A stretch of 63,480 nucleotides of DNA from an uncultured Collinsella sp. (GCA_902496945.1 CABVDE010000005.1:1-63480); one strand, 5' to 3'; positions 16,206 to 25,779 are shown, counted from the stretch's first letter. Numbers and translations: made by a program. The notes: generated by a model from the sequence alone, not told the origin.

Positions 16206-17468
16206 TTAGAGGCCGTACACTTCGACCATAGCTTCGCCAATGCGATGGGGCACGCCGGTGACGAGTGCGTTGCCCATGCAGAAGGCCCGATGGCCGTCGG
16301 TCATGCCCGTATCGGTCCAACCTTTCGGGAATCCCTGAAGCTGATCGAGCTCGTCGGGAACAAGACGGCGGAAACGGCCATCGGGACATTCGATGACGTG
16401 CTTGAAGCGGCTCGCTCCCGTGCCGCCTTCTCCTGTGAGGATGGTGCGGCTCGGCTTGTCGGTGGCATCCGGGAAGCTCATGGCTCCCTCGGAATACGTG
16501 TACGTAAAGCCTGTCTTTTTGTTAGTGCGCTCTTCGCGCTTGCTGCCCTTAAGGTAGCGCCAGTCGGGAAGCTTTTCGTCAGAGATGTAGAACTGCTCCG
16601 GGACATCAGCCTCGTCGACAAGCACGTCGCCAAGCACGTGGCGCTCACCGTGATAGTCCTCGGCAAAGTCGCAGGTCAGAACATGACAGCCCTGCATGAC
16701 GCCAGCATTCTTGAATTGAGAGGTCTTTTGGCCGACGCCAAAACGAGTTGAGTTCTCGTAGGGGTCGGGCAAAACGTCGAGCTCGGACATCTCGTCGGGA
16801 TAGATGGCGGGGAAGGCTTTAGCCATGACGCCGTTGTGCATGCGATTAACGAGATCAACCTTGCCAGCGTCCTTTTCGCAGAAGATATAAACACGCTTGC
16901 GACGCTGGGGGAAACCGTATTCGGCAGAGTTGACCACGCGCCATTCGACCGTGTAGTCGAGGTCGGCAAGACAGCTTAGAATGATGGCGAAGTCGCGACC
17001 GCGTTGAGACGCGGGCGACTTGAGCAGGCGGTCGACGTTTTCGAAGAGACCGAACTTGGGCTTCTTCATTTCGAGGAAGTGATAGATGTCCCACCAAAGG
17101 ACGCCCCTCTTGCCCTCGATGCCGTGTGCCTGATTGAGCGGACGCGCGACAGAGTAGTCTTGGCAGGGGAAACCGCCAACAACCATTTGGACATCGGGGA
17201 TTTCGATTTCTTTCGCCTCGGCCTGCTCCAGGACCTTATTGATGTCTTCGTTGACGACGGAATCATTGCCGAAGCGATCCATGTAGCAACGGGCCGCGAA
17301 CTGACGCGCCTTGGTTCCGGGCGGCTCCCACTGATTGGCCCAAATGGTGCGGAAGGGGCCGGCGGGCTTCATATAAAACTCGGGATGGCGAGGGTCGGCA
17401 TAGCCTTCGAGACCCAAACGAAATCCACCGACGCCCGCAAAAAGCTCGGCAATATTAATCTCAGACAC
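16206..17468 (-). CDS. DNA (cytosine-5-)-methyltransferase of a GATC-type restriction-modification system
   Basis: 420 residues from GTG 17468 (MSEINIAELFAGVGGFRLGLE), with TTGGAG upstream. Motif I is FAGVGGFRLG, motif IV GGFPCQDYS holds the nucleophile Cys102, motif VI is FENVDR, motif VIII is QRRKRVYIF, and motif X is GNALVTGVP near the C-terminus. All catalytic motifs are intact. It is divergent from a Sau3AI-like endonuclease with a 140-nt shared promoter region. Sau3AI systems pair exactly such an enzyme of about 410 residues with a MutH-like nuclease and methylate the cytosine in GATC. The GATC specificity is inferred from the partner. Confidence 0.93.
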   Translation of the reverse strand: MSEINIAELFAGVGGFRLGLEGYADPRHPEFYMKPAGPFRTIWANQWEPPGTKARQFAARCYMDRFGNDSVVNEDINKVLEQAEAKEIEIPDVQMVVGGFPCQDYSVARPLNQAHGIEGKRGVLWWDIYHFLEMKKPKFGLFENVDRLLKSPASQRGRDFAIILSCLADLDYTVEWRVVNSAEYGFPQRRKRVYIFCEKDAGKVDLVNRMHNGVMAKAFPAIYPDEMSELDVLPDPYENSTRFGVGQKTSQFKNAGVMQGCHVLTCDFAEDYHGERHVLGDVLVDEADVPEQFYISDEKLPDWRYLKGSKREERTNKKTGFTYTYSEGAMSFPDATDKPSRTILTGEGGTGASRFKHVIECPDGRFRRLVPDELDQLQGFPKGWTDTGMTDGHRAFCMGNALVTGVPHRIGEAMVEVYGL

Positions 17469-17608
17469 GTTTCTCCAATCGCTGCTGTGTCCGGTTATGG
17501 TGGTCACAACAATAACCGATCGAGGGGACAATCAAGACCTCAATTTTCTGGGCGTTAGTAGTTGCTCTGAACTACCATGAGGTTAGTTGCGAGTTTCGGA
17601 GGTATCCC

Positions 17609-19114
17609 GTGTCTAAGAAGCGCCTCGATTTCAAGCGCATGCTTGACGATACTGATTTTTCTGACCCCTCAAGCATCGAGCGCTATGCTGCCAATCTCGA
17701 CGGGATGACGTTTCGCGATATTCTTGAGCTTGGCATTGCGCCGGAGGGGGAGAGCGCGCCCAAGGACTTTGGTTCCAAAAAGTACAAGGGCGGCATGGGG
17801 ACCCTAATCGAGGAGCGTTACTTTGGCTACAAGGCCAACAGCGACGACCGGCCGGACTTTCCCGAGGCGGGTGTCGAGCTCAAGGCAACGTGTTTTGACG
17901 TACTTAAAGACGGTCGTAAATCTGCCGGTGAACGTCTTGTCTTGACGATGATTCCCTACGACCGTCCCGTTTCGCTCGACTACGACAGCTCGCATCTCAA
18001 GACCAAGCTCAGCAATATCCTGCTGATTTACTACGGCCGAGATCGTTCCATCGATAAATACGACCAGCGCATTGAGCGTGCGGTCATGGTGCGTCTTCCC
18101 GAAGAAGACATGAAGATCATTCGCGCCGACTACGAGAAGATCATTTCTTATATTCAGGATGGCCGTGCGGACGAGCTTTCAGAAGGCATGACAACTTATC
18201 TGGGTGCTTGCACGAAGGGCGCAACTGAGGCCACGATGTGGGCGGACCAGTATTATGAATACTTCAATACCGATACGGGTGAGATTGAGCACCATCGCGC
18301 AAAGCGTCGCGCCTTTTCCCTCAAGCGCTCGTATATGGACTATGTGCTCCACACTTATGTCCTCGGTGCTCCGCGAGTCGGGGAGAGCATTGTTCAGGAC
18401 GATGGCAAGTCTATCGATTTCGAAAGTTACGTAACTGGACTTATCGAGCAACACTATGGCGAAACTGATCGCCAGATTGCGGAGCAATACGGGTTGGAGT
18501 ACACGGGCAATAAGGCGCAGTGGACAACGCTCGTCTATCGTATGCTCGGAATCAAAAACAATGCTGCCGAGGAATTCGTCAAGGCAGGCATATCCGTCCG
18601 AACCGTTCGAGTTAATAACAGGGGGCACATCGAACAGGCTATGTCGTTCCCACCGTTTGAGTTCAAGCGTTTGATCGAGGAAGACTGGGAAACGTCGCCT
18701 TTTCATGTGTGTCTTGAGACCAATCGTTTCTTCTTCGTTGTGTTTCGCGAGGACCACGATGGCGTGCTGCGTCTCGACCGTTGTTTGTTCTGGGCGATGG
18801 GAGAAAACGAAATCGAAGGCCCTGCGAAAGCTTGTTGGGATGAGACGCGAAAGGTAATACGTGAGGGCATTGAGCTCAATCCATATCGGGATGCGAGCGG
18901 AAAGCTCAAAGTGACTAACAATCTGCCCGGTATGGCGGACAACCCAATTGTTCACGTTCGTCCACATACGTCAAAAGCGGCTTACAAGTTTGCCGATGGA
19001 ACAGAGGTCGGTGACATCGCAAGGAATGCTTACGAACTGCCCGACGGGCGCTGGATGACGAAGCAATCGTTCTGGTTCAACAAGGGCTACCTGGAGCACA
19101 TTCTGGGGCTGTAG
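17609..19114 (+). CDS. Sau3AI-family type II restriction endonuclease
   Basis: 501 residues from GTG 17609, behind GGAGGT. The N-terminal half is MutH/Sau3AI-like: GTLIEERYFGYK supplies an early acidic pair (Glu68, Glu69), and DFPEAGVELKAT supplies Asp83, Glu90 and Lys92 of the D...ExK active site. Length fits Sau3AI (about 490 residues), which has a catalytic N-terminal MutH fold and a C-terminal MutH-like DNA-binding domain without catalytic residues. Here residues ~260-501 fill that place. Predicted to cut GATC when the cytosine is unmethylated. It is divergent from its methyltransferase and appears intact. Confidence 0.87.
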   Translation: MSKKRLDFKRMLDDTDFSDPSSIERYAANLDGMTFRDILELGIAPEGESAPKDFGSKKYKGGMGTLIEERYFGYKANSDDRPDFPEAGVELKATCFDVLKDGRKSAGERLVLTMIPYDRPVSLDYDSSHLKTKLSNILLIYYGRDRSIDKYDQRIERAVMVRLPEEDMKIIRADYEKIISYIQDGRADELSEGMTTYLGACTKGATEATMWADQYYEYFNTDTGEIEHHRAKRRAFSLKRSYMDYVLHTYVLGAPRVGESIVQDDGKSIDFESYVTGLIEQHYGETDRQIAEQYGLEYTGNKAQWTTLVYRMLGIKNNAAEEFVKAGISVRTVRVNNRGHIEQAMSFPPFEFKRLIEEDWETSPFHVCLETNRFFFVVFREDHDGVLRLDRCLFWAMGENEIEGPAKACWDETRKVIREGIELNPYRDASGKLKVTNNLPGMADNPIVHVRPHTSKAAYKFADGTEVGDIARNAYELPDGRWMTKQSFWFNKGYLEHILGL

Positions 19115-19170
19115 CGTTTTGGGATTGTTTAACGATCGAGTTCCTGCTCCTCAATGCCTCGATGTCATCT

Positions 19171-19857
19171 CTACAAATAAACCCCCTCACCGAGTTGCTT
19201 GTGGAACTCGGCGTGATGGTCACGTGCCCAGGTAAAGAGTGCCTGGTCATAATTGGTATGCGTGGCCGGAACGCCAAAGACGCCGGCAACTTCGACGCGC
19301 ACAAACTCCAGTGCCGGCAGCTTGTTGATGGCAGTGAGGGCAAACGGGGATGAGGGCTCCTCGAACAGATAGCGGCTGCCTTGCAGCGCGTCGCAATTGG
19401 TGCACGTGTTGCCGAGCGACGGGGCTTTGGAGGCTCGCGCGCCCACGGGCTTGTAGCCGCAGCGCTTATGAAGGTAGTCGCGGATCTCGCCCGGTGCGCA
19501 GCCAAGAGCGGGCACGATGGCGAGTGCGTTGGCGTTGGCCGTGTCGATGGCAATGTGCCCGGCTTCGTTGGGCGCGTGCGCGATGGCGATGCTCTCGTCG
19601 TTATCGGTTCGATAGGGAATGCCGAAGGCCGCGACCGAGGTCTCTTTGTGACACTTCCAGCACTCGCGCTTGCCCAGTACTAGATATATATACGGCGCCG
19701 AGAGGTCGGATCGGTCAACACCGGGCAGCCACTCGGCAAAGGGTTCGGGGTTGACGCCGCTGGGCACATACCAGATCTTCTTGGTTCGGTCCCATTTGGC
19801 GCCCAGCGCCTTGGCTTCTTCTTTGTGCGAAAAGGGAACATCGAGCTCGGTGCGCAT
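19171..19857 (-). CDS. DUF5710-domain protein, possible zinc-binding centre
   Basis: 228 residues from ATG 19857, with AAGGAG 5 nt upstream. The N-terminal ~50 residues match the DUF5710 pattern: RTELDVPFSHKEEAKALGAKWD, here split as LDVPFSHKEEAKALGAKWD and KKIWYVPSGVNPEPF. This short module is common in plasmid primases, topoisomerases and phage proteins. The remainder has two CxxC pairs (ECWKCHKET and NTCTNCDA), which could bind zinc. No enzyme domain is recognisable. It lies just beyond the endonuclease gene in convergent orientation and may belong to the same acquired block. Confidence 0.7.
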   Translation of the reverse strand: MRTELDVPFSHKEEAKALGAKWDRTKKIWYVPSGVNPEPFAEWLPGVDRSDLSAPYIYLVLGKRECWKCHKETSVAAFGIPYRTDNDESIAIAHAPNEAGHIAIDTANANALAIVPALGCAPGEIRDYLHKRCGYKPVGARASKAPSLGNTCTNCDALQGSRYLFEEPSSPFALTAINKLPALEFVRVEVAGVFGVPATHTNYDQALFTWARDHHAEFHKQLGEGVYL

Positions 19858-20326
19858 GGCGGCTCCTTGGTGCTGCAGGTGCAAGTGGCTCAAGGATACC
19901 GCAGGGCGCAGGCATCGCGGCGTTTTGCTGAGAAGAAGTTGCGGTGTGGACTGATTGGTTACGCCCTGGATTAATTGGCAAGTAGATGGTCGGCTTTTGG
20001 CCAGCTGGGCGGCAACCTTGCCAAAAGCTTGACGGATTGCGGTTTAGACATCGGCGGATGAGCATTTGGGGGTGTGCGATGGCAAAATAGCCACGGCCAG
20101 TTGCCAAAACTCAAAAAGGAGCGCCACCTGTCGCTCGTGCACATCAAGCGAATTTATATTCGCGATGGATATCAAAGTTATTGTTGATGTTGGGGTATTG
20201 AATTTGTTTGGCTGCCATTTGTCGGGTGAATTGATGTTACGTTGCGATGACGGATGGAACTGCCAGCGGATTTGACGACATAAAACAAAACAGCCCAGAT
20301 GACATAGCCTCTGAGCTGTGAACATT
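19858..20326. other. 469-nt gap with a repeat module shared with 45183-45225
   Basis: The gap contains GGTCGGCTTTTGGCCAGC (19989-20006) followed by AACCTTGCCAAAAGCTTGACGG (20015-20036, quoted in part elsewhere). The same two modules appear at 45183-45225 in reversed order. I see no convincing gene. A 69-aa frame at 20066-20275 has no ribosome site or recognisable content. Confidence 0.6.
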
Positions 20327-20401
20327 TGGTGGGCGTTAGAAGATTTGAACTTCTGACCTCTTCCGTGTCAGGGAAGCGCTCTCCCCCTGAGCTAAACGCC
20401 C
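20327..20401 (-). tRNA. tRNA-Val(GAC)
   Basis: On the minus strand the gene begins GGGCGTTTAGCTCAG and ends AACGCCCACCA, so the CCA is encoded. The anticodon stem CTTCC/GGAAG encloses loop CTGACAC, giving anticodon GAC (valine). The T-arm AGAAGTTCAAATCTTCT is regular, and the 7-bp acceptor stem is perfect. Confidence 0.95.
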
Positions 20402-20690
20402 GATCAAGGGTGCGCAAGCGCGCAAGGGATAATATAACGGAGTCTGAACTCGGTGGCAAGAACATTTTTAATAATCGCTTACATTGTGGAATTCGGGGGC
20501 TTTGTCATATCCATTTCACAAGAGCCTGCTGCCGCGATTTGGCTGTCGCATAATGCAAGGCCATTGCAGTATCGAGCTATGGAAAGACGCCCGCGGAATT
20601 GTCCTACCGATAAGCGGACAAGCCTCTAGCTGGTGCCTTCGCCGTGGTAAGGTAAGCCGAATTGTTTCCAAGCTGTTTCGGGGGAGTGGA

Positions 20691-21713
20691 ATGAGCAAAG
20701 AGTGTGTCGAGCAGGTCGAAGGCGCAGGGGCTTTGGTGCTGATGACCGATATTTCGAACCTTGATGTGCCCGAGGGCACCGACGAGCTCAGCCGTAGCAC
20801 CCGCCGAGCCTGGCGCGAGCGCCTGAACAGCGCTTCGACGCGCAAGATGATCACGGGCGTTTTGGCTACGCTGGTGGGCGGTTCGTTTTGGGGCTTCTCG
20901 GGCACCAGCGCGAGCTTTCTGTTCGATACCTACCACGTCGACACCCTGTGGCTTATGAGCGTGCGTCAGATTCTCGCCGGTCTACTCTTTATGGCCGTGG
21001 TTGTTACGCGCGACCGCGAGCGCCTGATTAAGCTCTGGACCACACCCTCCGATCGCAAGCAGCTGCTGCTCTTTACCGCCTTCGGCTTGCTGTTCAACCA
21101 GTTTTGCTATCTTTCGGCCGTGCGCCTGACGAACGCCGGAACCGCGACGGTGCTCCAGTGCCTGCAGCTCGTTATCATCATGGGCTACACCTGCGTGACC
21201 GATCGCCGCATGCCGCGTACCCGCGAAGTCATCGGCATTGGCCTGGCTCTGGCTGGCACCTTTTTAATCGCCACCGGTGGCGACCCCACCAGCCTGACTA
21301 TCTCGCCGCTCGGCCTGGTTGCGGGTCTCATGTGTGCGGTCAGCGCTACATGCATGGTGGTGATTCCCGCCAAGATTCTGCCCGAATACGGCAGCCCCAT
21401 CGTCACGGGCTCGGCAATGCTCACGGCGGGCGTGGTCTCGTGTGTCTTCGTACAGCCCTGGGCGCATATGCCGGCGCTCGACGCTGCCGGCGTCGAGGCG
21501 CTCGCGGTGTTCGTGGTTATAGGCTCGTTTTTTGCTTATATGCTCTATATGCAGGGCGTTAAGAATATCGGCTCGGTGCGTGCGAGCCTCATCGGAACTG
21601 TGGAGCCGGTTTCGGCGACCATCACCAGCGCCGTTATGCTGGGCACGGTGTTTTTGCCGACCGACCTTATCGGCTTTGCCATGATCATCGTGATGATGTT
21701 CCTTACGGTGTAG
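20691..21713 (+). CDS. EamA/DMT family transporter
   Basis: 340 residues from ATG 20691, preceded by GGGGAG. A hydrophilic N-terminus of about 60 residues precedes ten predicted membrane segments in two EamA repeats, starting at GVLATLVGGSFWGFSGTSASF. The second repeat includes PLGLVAGLMCAVSATCMVV. Members export or exchange amino acids and other metabolites; the substrate here cannot be read from sequence. The open frame extends 69 codons upstream, but that part lies over a region without coding character, and the site at 20691 has the better ribosome-binding sequence. Monocistronic. Confidence 0.85.
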   Translation: MSKECVEQVEGAGALVLMTDISNLDVPEGTDELSRSTRRAWRERLNSASTRKMITGVLATLVGGSFWGFSGTSASFLFDTYHVDTLWLMSVRQILAGLLFMAVVVTRDRERLIKLWTTPSDRKQLLLFTAFGLLFNQFCYLSAVRLTNAGTATVLQCLQLVIIMGYTCVTDRRMPRTREVIGIGLALAGTFLIATGGDPTSLTISPLGLVAGLMCAVSATCMVVIPAKILPEYGSPIVTGSAMLTAGVVSCVFVQPWAHMPALDAAGVEALAVFVVIGSFFAYMLYMQGVKNIGSVRASLIGTVEPVSATITSAVMLGTVFLPTDLIGFAMIIVMMFLTV

Positions 21714-21862
21714 CTGGCGCCGCCGCCAGGACAGAAAAGGTGTTGTGCCACATTTTCGCCAATTGATGTCCGTGTCTGGAGTTTAGCTGTCGATGCTCAA
21801 AATGCCATAAACTAGTAACGATATGGACTTTTTCATTGCGACTCAATTGCGAGGATTTCTTT

Positions 21863-24175
21863 ATGGCTGGTAATCACTTTAAGGGCAGCGATAGCGGTCG
21901 TCCTGCAGTTCCGCCGCGTCCGAACGGGGCTGGTAAGGCCGGCACTCCGGGTGGCGCTGGACAGGGCGGTTCCGGTAAGCGCGTGTCCCCGGGCGAGACG
22001 GCGATGTTTACCGCTCTGTACGAGCAGTCTCAAAAGGCAAAAAAGACCGGCCATGCAAGAGGGAATGTCTTTGCGGGCGGTGCAACCTCCACGCCGCAGC
22101 CGAGCGGGGCTCCTTCGGTACCCGCTAACAACGCAGGTGCTGCCAACGCCGCGAATGCCGCCGATGACGTTAATGCCGGCAAGGCCGCCAACAATACTCC
22201 CTCTGCCGGTGGCGCGGGGCTTACGGGTAACCTTGGCACGATTTACACCGGCGCCTCCGAGACTGGCACGTTCGCCCGCCTGGATGATAGCGGTGCCGAG
22301 TTTGCGGGCTCGGGTTCCAAGGAAGATTATTACGATTTTGGCTTGAACTACGGTGGCGACGCTTCGTCGAGTTCGACCTTTGACGGTCTGGTCCGTCATC
22401 GCCATCGCGAGGGCGAGCGCAAGAAGCGTCACGCTGGTGCCATTGTCGCCGCTGTTGTCGCGGTGCTCCTCGTTGCGCTTGGTGCAAGCGGCTTTATGCT
22501 GCTTAACTCGGCAAAGACCGTAAAGAGCGAAGCGAAGGAAGCCGTTGAGATCGTCGACGGCCTTAAGGACAAGGTCACGTCGGGCGATTTTTCGACGCTG
22601 CCCGACGATGCGAAAAAGATCGACGAGCTCTGCGACAGCATGAAGGCGGAGACCTCGAGCCCGCTGTGGACGGCGGCTTCGTTTATCCCGGTGTATGGCA
22701 GCGACATCAATGCGGCCCGTACCATGATTGATGCCCTGTCCGATGTCTCGAGCAATGCGCTGGTTCCTATGGCCGACAACCTTTCGCAGGCCACGCCCGG
22801 CAAGCTGTTCCAGGACGGCATGATTAACGTGTCCGCGCTGCAGGCCGTTGCCGATTCGCTTTCCGATAGCTCCAAGGTGTTCAAGAGCGCCAACGAGAAG
22901 ATCCAGGGTATTGGCGATACTCATATTCCTCAGGTGACCGAGCTGGTCGATAAGGCCAAGGACGGCTTTGCCACCCTCAACGGCGCAGTTGACGCGGCAG
23001 AAAAGGTCGCCCCCGTCCTCCCCCAGATGCTCGGCGCCAACGGCCAGACGCGCAACTACCTTGTGTACGCCATGAACAACGTCGAGATCCGTGCTTGCGG
23101 CGGCTTTGGCGGTTCGCAGGGCCTGATTTCGGTTACCGACGGCCAGATGTCGATTGGCGAGTTTGTTCCCCGTATTGGACTCAGCGAGGATGAGGCGGTC
23201 GAGAGCGTCGACGAAGAGGATGAGGCGCTGTTCGGCAATCACAGTAACCTGTACAACTCGGGCAATACCTATTCGCCTGATTGGCCCCGCAACTCGCAGC
23301 GTGTCGCAGCTCTGTGGAAATCTCAATATGGCCAGGACGTTGACGGCGTCGTGGGTATCGACCCGGTGTTCCTGCAGTATTTGCTGGGCCTGGTCGGTAA
23401 CGTGTCGCTGCCCGACGGAACGGTTGTCGACGGCACCAACGCAGCAAAGGTCCTCATGCACGATGTGTACTGGAACTATCCGGTCGAGGAGTCGGACGGC
23501 ATCTTTGCATCCGTCGCCAGCGCTGCCTTCGACAAGATTCTCGGTGGCATCGGCGACGTCGACGTTACAAAGCTTGTCGGTGCATTCGAGCGCGGTGCCG
23601 AAGAGGGCCGTCTGATTGCTTGGATGAGAAACGATGATGAGCAGAATGCCATCAAAGAGATGGGCATTGACGCCTCGCTGCCCGATCCGGATGATCCGAG
23701 TGCTAATCCCGTTGCCGGCGTTTACTTTAACAACCTGAGCTTCTCCAAGCTCGACTGGTATCTGAACGCCGACACGCAGATTGGCCAGGGCGTGAAGAAC
23801 GGCGACGGCACGTGCTCCTATCGCATCACCGTTACCCTGACGAACATCATGACGCAGGAGGAGGCTGGCAAGCTGCCCGACTACGTTGCGGCGAGCGCAC
23901 CCGATGCCGCGCGTGACGACGAACGCCTGAATGTCGCACTGTTTGCCCCGACGGGCGGCAACATCAGTGACCTTACGGTTGAGGGCGCCCAGTTTGGTCT
24001 TGGCGCCGCTACGTGGCATGGAATCCCCTTCTATTCGGGCACCGTTGACCTGCATGCTGGCGAGACGACGACGATTACGTATACGCTGACCACGTCGGCC
24101 GAGGCGGGGGACAAGCCGCTTACGCTGCGTCAGACTCCTACATGTCAGGCGGCTCGCGACAGCGCGTCGGCGTAG
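21863..24175 (+). CDS. DUF4012 domain-containing membrane-anchored protein
   Basis: 770 residues from ATG 21863 with GAGGA 8 nt upstream. The first ~190 residues are low-complexity (rich in Gly, Ala, Asn and Pro) and end in a basic patch KKRHA before a single membrane segment (IVAAVVAVLLVALGASGFML). The rest is extracellular and contains the DUF4012 region, including NYLVYAMNNVEIRACGGFGG and DGVVGIDPVFLQYLLG. DUF4012 proteins occur in Gram-positive bacteria, often near polysaccharide genes, with no established activity. It lies directly upstream of glmM, which makes amino sugar for the cell wall, but a hairpin separates the two. Confidence 0.85.
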   Translation: MAGNHFKGSDSGRPAVPPRPNGAGKAGTPGGAGQGGSGKRVSPGETAMFTALYEQSQKAKKTGHARGNVFAGGATSTPQPSGAPSVPANNAGAANAANAADDVNAGKAANNTPSAGGAGLTGNLGTIYTGASETGTFARLDDSGAEFAGSGSKEDYYDFGLNYGGDASSSSTFDGLVRHRHREGERKKRHAGAIVAAVVAVLLVALGASGFMLLNSAKTVKSEAKEAVEIVDGLKDKVTSGDFSTLPDDAKKIDELCDSMKAETSSPLWTAASFIPVYGSDINAARTMIDALSDVSSNALVPMADNLSQATPGKLFQDGMINVSALQAVADSLSDSSKVFKSANEKIQGIGDTHIPQVTELVDKAKDGFATLNGAVDAAEKVAPVLPQMLGANGQTRNYLVYAMNNVEIRACGGFGGSQGLISVTDGQMSIGEFVPRIGLSEDEAVESVDEEDEALFGNHSNLYNSGNTYSPDWPRNSQRVAALWKSQYGQDVDGVVGIDPVFLQYLLGLVGNVSLPDGTVVDGTNAAKVLMHDVYWNYPVEESDGIFASVASAAFDKILGGIGDVDVTKLVGAFERGAEEGRLIAWMRNDDEQNAIKEMGIDASLPDPDDPSANPVAGVYFNNLSFSKLDWYLNADTQIGQGVKNGDGTCSYRITVTLTNIMTQEEAGKLPDYVAASAPDAARDDERLNVALFAPTGGNISDLTVEGAQFGLGAATWHGIPFYSGTVDLHAGETTTITYTLTTSAEAGDKPLTLRQTPTCQAARDSASA

Positions 24176-24212
24176 GGTTTTTCTGGTAGCGCAGATAATC
24201 GAGTACCATTTT

Positions 24213-24239
24213 GGGGCGGACAGGCAATCTGTTCGCCCC
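24213..24239 (+). terminator. Hairpin between the DUF4012 gene and glmM
   Basis: GGGGCGGACAG, loop GCAAT, CTGTTCGCCCC, then TATTTT. It ends about 20 nt before the glmM start codon, so it could be a terminator for the upstream gene or an attenuator in the glmM leader. Confidence 0.6.
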
Positions 24240-24258
24240 TATTTTGTAAGGAGAGCGC

Positions 24259-25590
24259 ATGAAGTACTTTGGCACCGACGGTTTTCGCGGTGAGGCCAAC
24301 GTTGGGCTGACGGTGGAGCACGCTTATAAGATTGGCCGTTTTGTGGGCTGGTATTACGGTGCCAACCGCAGTGCTAAGGCGCGCGTCATCGTGGGCAAGG
24401 ACACACGTCGCTCGAGCTATATGTTCGAGGCGGCGCTGGTGAGTGGCCTGGTCGCGAGCGGCGCGGACGCCTATATGCTGCACGTGATCCCCACGCCGGG
24501 TGTGGCACATCAGACCGTGGAGGGCTGCTTCGATTGCGGCATCATGATCAGTGCGAGCCACAACCCGTTTTGCGATAACGGCATTAAGCTCGTCAATAGC
24601 GACGGTTTTAAGATGGACGAGGACGTACTGGAGCTCATCGAGGACTACATCGATGGCAAGAGCGAGGTGCCGCTGGCCACGGGCAACCATATCGGCGCCA
24701 CGGTGGACTACATGCAGGGCCGCAACCGCTATATTGCTTCGCTCATCGCCAGCGCGAACTTTTCGCTGCAGGGCGTCAAGATCGGTATCGACTGCGCCAA
24801 CGGCTCGGCGTCCTCGGTGGCCAAGCCGGTGTTTGACGCGCTCGGTGCCGACGTGCGCGTAATCAATGCCGCGCCCGACGGCTTTAACATCAACGTCGAC
24901 TGCGGTTCCACGCATATAGAGCGCCTGCAGCGCCACGTGGTGGAGCAGGGCCTAGACGTGGGCTTTGCCTATGACGGCGATGCCGACCGCTGCCTAGCCG
25001 TTGATGAGCGCGGTCGCGTGGTCGACGGCGACCAGATCCTGTATGTGTGCGGCGTGTATCTGAACAAGCACGGTCGCCTTTCGGGCGGTACCGTGGTGCC
25101 GACGATCGCCAGCAACTTTGGCCTGATTAAGTCGTTGGAGCTTGCCGGCCTAAGTGCCGTGACCAGCGGTGTTGGCGACCGTCACGTGTATGCCAAGATG
25201 CGCGAGGGCGGCTACAGCCTGGGTGGCGAGCAGACGGGCCATACGATCTTTGGCGATATCGAGCGCACGGGCGACGGCATTATGACCTCGCTGCGCGTGA
25301 TGGAAGTGATTCGTGCCGAGCGCGAGACGCTTTCGCAGCTCACGGTTCCGTGCAGGCTGCTGCCGCAGGCGCAGGTGGCCATGCGCGTGGCGGACAAGGG
25401 CGCCGCGCTCGAGAACATGGGCGTGCAGAACGCGATCGCCGAGGCCGAGGCCGCGCTGGCGGGCGAGGGTCGCGTGCTCGTGCGCAAGAGTGGAACCGAG
25501 TCGGTGATCCGCGTGCTGGCCGAAGCCCCCGACCAAGCATCCGCCGATGCCGCCATGAAGCGCATCGCCGCTGCTCTCGAGGCTTTATAG
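24259..25590 (+). CDS. glmM: Phosphoglucosamine mutase
   Basis: 443 residues. It converts glucosamine-6-phosphate to glucosamine-1-phosphate for UDP-GlcNAc and peptidoglycan. The N-terminus MKYFGTDGFRGEAN is diagnostic. The phosphoserine loop ISASHNP has Ser100, the metal-binding loop is DGDADR, the sugar-binding loop GGEQTGH is present, and the C-terminal phosphate-binding segment is RKSGTESVIRV. The length is as expected. AAGGAG lies 6-8 nt before the ATG. Its TAG stop overlaps the first base of a perfect hairpin (25590-25617), a probable terminator. Confidence 0.95.
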   Translation: MKYFGTDGFRGEANVGLTVEHAYKIGRFVGWYYGANRSAKARVIVGKDTRRSSYMFEAALVSGLVASGADAYMLHVIPTPGVAHQTVEGCFDCGIMISASHNPFCDNGIKLVNSDGFKMDEDVLELIEDYIDGKSEVPLATGNHIGATVDYMQGRNRYIASLIASANFSLQGVKIGIDCANGSASSVAKPVFDALGADVRVINAAPDGFNINVDCGSTHIERLQRHVVEQGLDVGFAYDGDADRCLAVDERGRVVDGDQILYVCGVYLNKHGRLSGGTVVPTIASNFGLIKSLELAGLSAVTSGVGDRHVYAKMREGGYSLGGEQTGHTIFGDIERTGDGIMTSLRVMEVIRAERETLSQLTVPCRLLPQAQVAMRVADKGAALENMGVQNAIAEAEAALAGEGRVLVRKSGTESVIRVLAEAPDQASADAAMKRIAAALEAL

Positions 25591-25759
25591 TTACGCGGTT
25601 TTACCAAACCGCGTAACGGCTCGACGCTGCAAAAACATCGGCGTCAACCTAGTTGTTGGGCGTTCTTTAATGACTAGTCGTTTAAGAACACCCAACGACT
25701 ACCCAATGACTAGGTGCACAAGGGGGCGCCGCAGGATTGATCCTGCGGCGCCCCCTTGT
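25590..25759. repeat. Cluster of three palindromes between convergent genes
   Basis: First: GTTACGCGGTTT, loop TACC, AAACCGCGTAAC (25590-25617), the full form of the truncated copy at 2457. Second: 25650-25670 pairs imperfectly with 25681-25701 (TAGTTGTTGGGCGTTCTT with AAGAACACCCAACGACTA), and a third partial copy CCCAATGACTAGGT follows at 25702. Third: a perfect 20-bp stem, 25718-25737 with 25740-25759, with a 2-nt loop. One or more may terminate glmM and the M32 peptidase gene. Confidence 0.8.
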
Positions 25760-25779
25760 GTTGGTGTGTCGGCTAATTC

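Noticed and set aside
20066..20275. 69-aa open frame near tRNA-Val
   Set aside because: No ribosome site, no recognised content and poor codon bias.
21833..24055. 740-aa open frame opposite the DUF4012 gene
   Set aside because: Same cause: shadow of the coding strand, no ribosome site, no recognisable family.
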